Source: Sutterella sp.
Lineage (GTDB): Bacteria > Pseudomonadota > Gammaproteobacteria > Burkholderiales > Burkholderiaceae_F
Assembly (NCBI GenBank): GCA_020025955.1
Contig: JAHHRF010000012.1
Span: 1 to 40,767, forward strand
Reading direction: 5' to 3'
Length of the DNA: 40,767 bases
The position numbers and the translations under genes were made by a program. The notes under the pieces are model-generated. The model searched no databases, was not told where the DNA came from, and worked only from the letters and a program-made list of their open reading frames with translations. Of this stretch, positions 40,761 through 40,767 are shown in pieces. The first letter of the stretch is position 1; each line of letters opens with the position of its first letter.

Positions 40761-40767
40761 TTGTTTT

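Overview
The window looks like a chromosomal segment of a betaproteobacterium, most likely Burkholderiales and probably the gut family Sutterellaceae. This is inferred from the gene order coaE-zapD-yacG-mutT / secA / lpxC-ftsZ-...-mraZ, the meso-DAP type MurE, and the protein sequences. No database search was run. The DNA is moderately GC-rich, and most genes sit in tight minus-strand operons.

Layout. 1-1842 (+): the 3' end of a proline tRNA, then coaE, zapD and yacG. 1887-6166 (-): mutT, a degenerate ArgJ-like gene and secA. 6385-8136 (+): a long protein with an N-terminal DciA-like (DUF721) domain. 8203-28043 (-): a complete dcw (division and cell wall) cluster. In transcription order it is mraZ, rsmH, ftsL, ftsI, murE, murF, mraY, murD, ftsW, murG, murC, ddl, ftsQ, ftsA, a first ftsZ, a second ftsZ, a small FtsZ-C-domain-like gene, and lpxC. 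28500-30632 (+): an ADP-forming acyl-CoA synthetase. 30703-31018 (-): RNase P RNA. 31169-32317 (+): a PagP homologue with an extra C-terminal beta-barrel. 32428-35874 (+): hemL and a DsbD/ScsB-type reductase. 35935-37371 (-): dacB (PBP4). 37625-39603 (+): groES-groEL behind a sigma-32-type promoter. 39786-40709 (+): a GT42 sialyltransferase closely resembling Campylobacter CstII.

How the genes fit together. The dcw cluster supplies the peptidoglycan precursor pathway (MurC-F, Ddl, MraY, MurG), the septal synthase (FtsW/FtsI) and the core divisome (FtsL, FtsQ, FtsA, FtsZ). MraZ probably controls it from three TGGG-type boxes overlapping its own promoter. ZapD (a Z-ring bundler), DacB and the DciA-like protein (helicase loading) extend the cell-cycle theme.

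Most unusual part. The ftsZ end of the cluster holds two full-length, colinear FtsZ paralogues (about 69% identical over the core by hand count). They are followed by a 138-residue protein that reads as a free-standing FtsZ C-terminal subdomain with an altered T7 loop. Terminator-like hairpins separate ftsQ, ftsA, ftsZ1 and ftsZ2. FtsA also lacks the usual GGGT phosphate-loop motif. Together these suggest a modified Z-ring system. Secondary highlights are the PagP double barrel, the ArgJ-like protein lacking its catalytic threonine, the long DciA-like protein, and a terminator-like hairpin in the groES leader.
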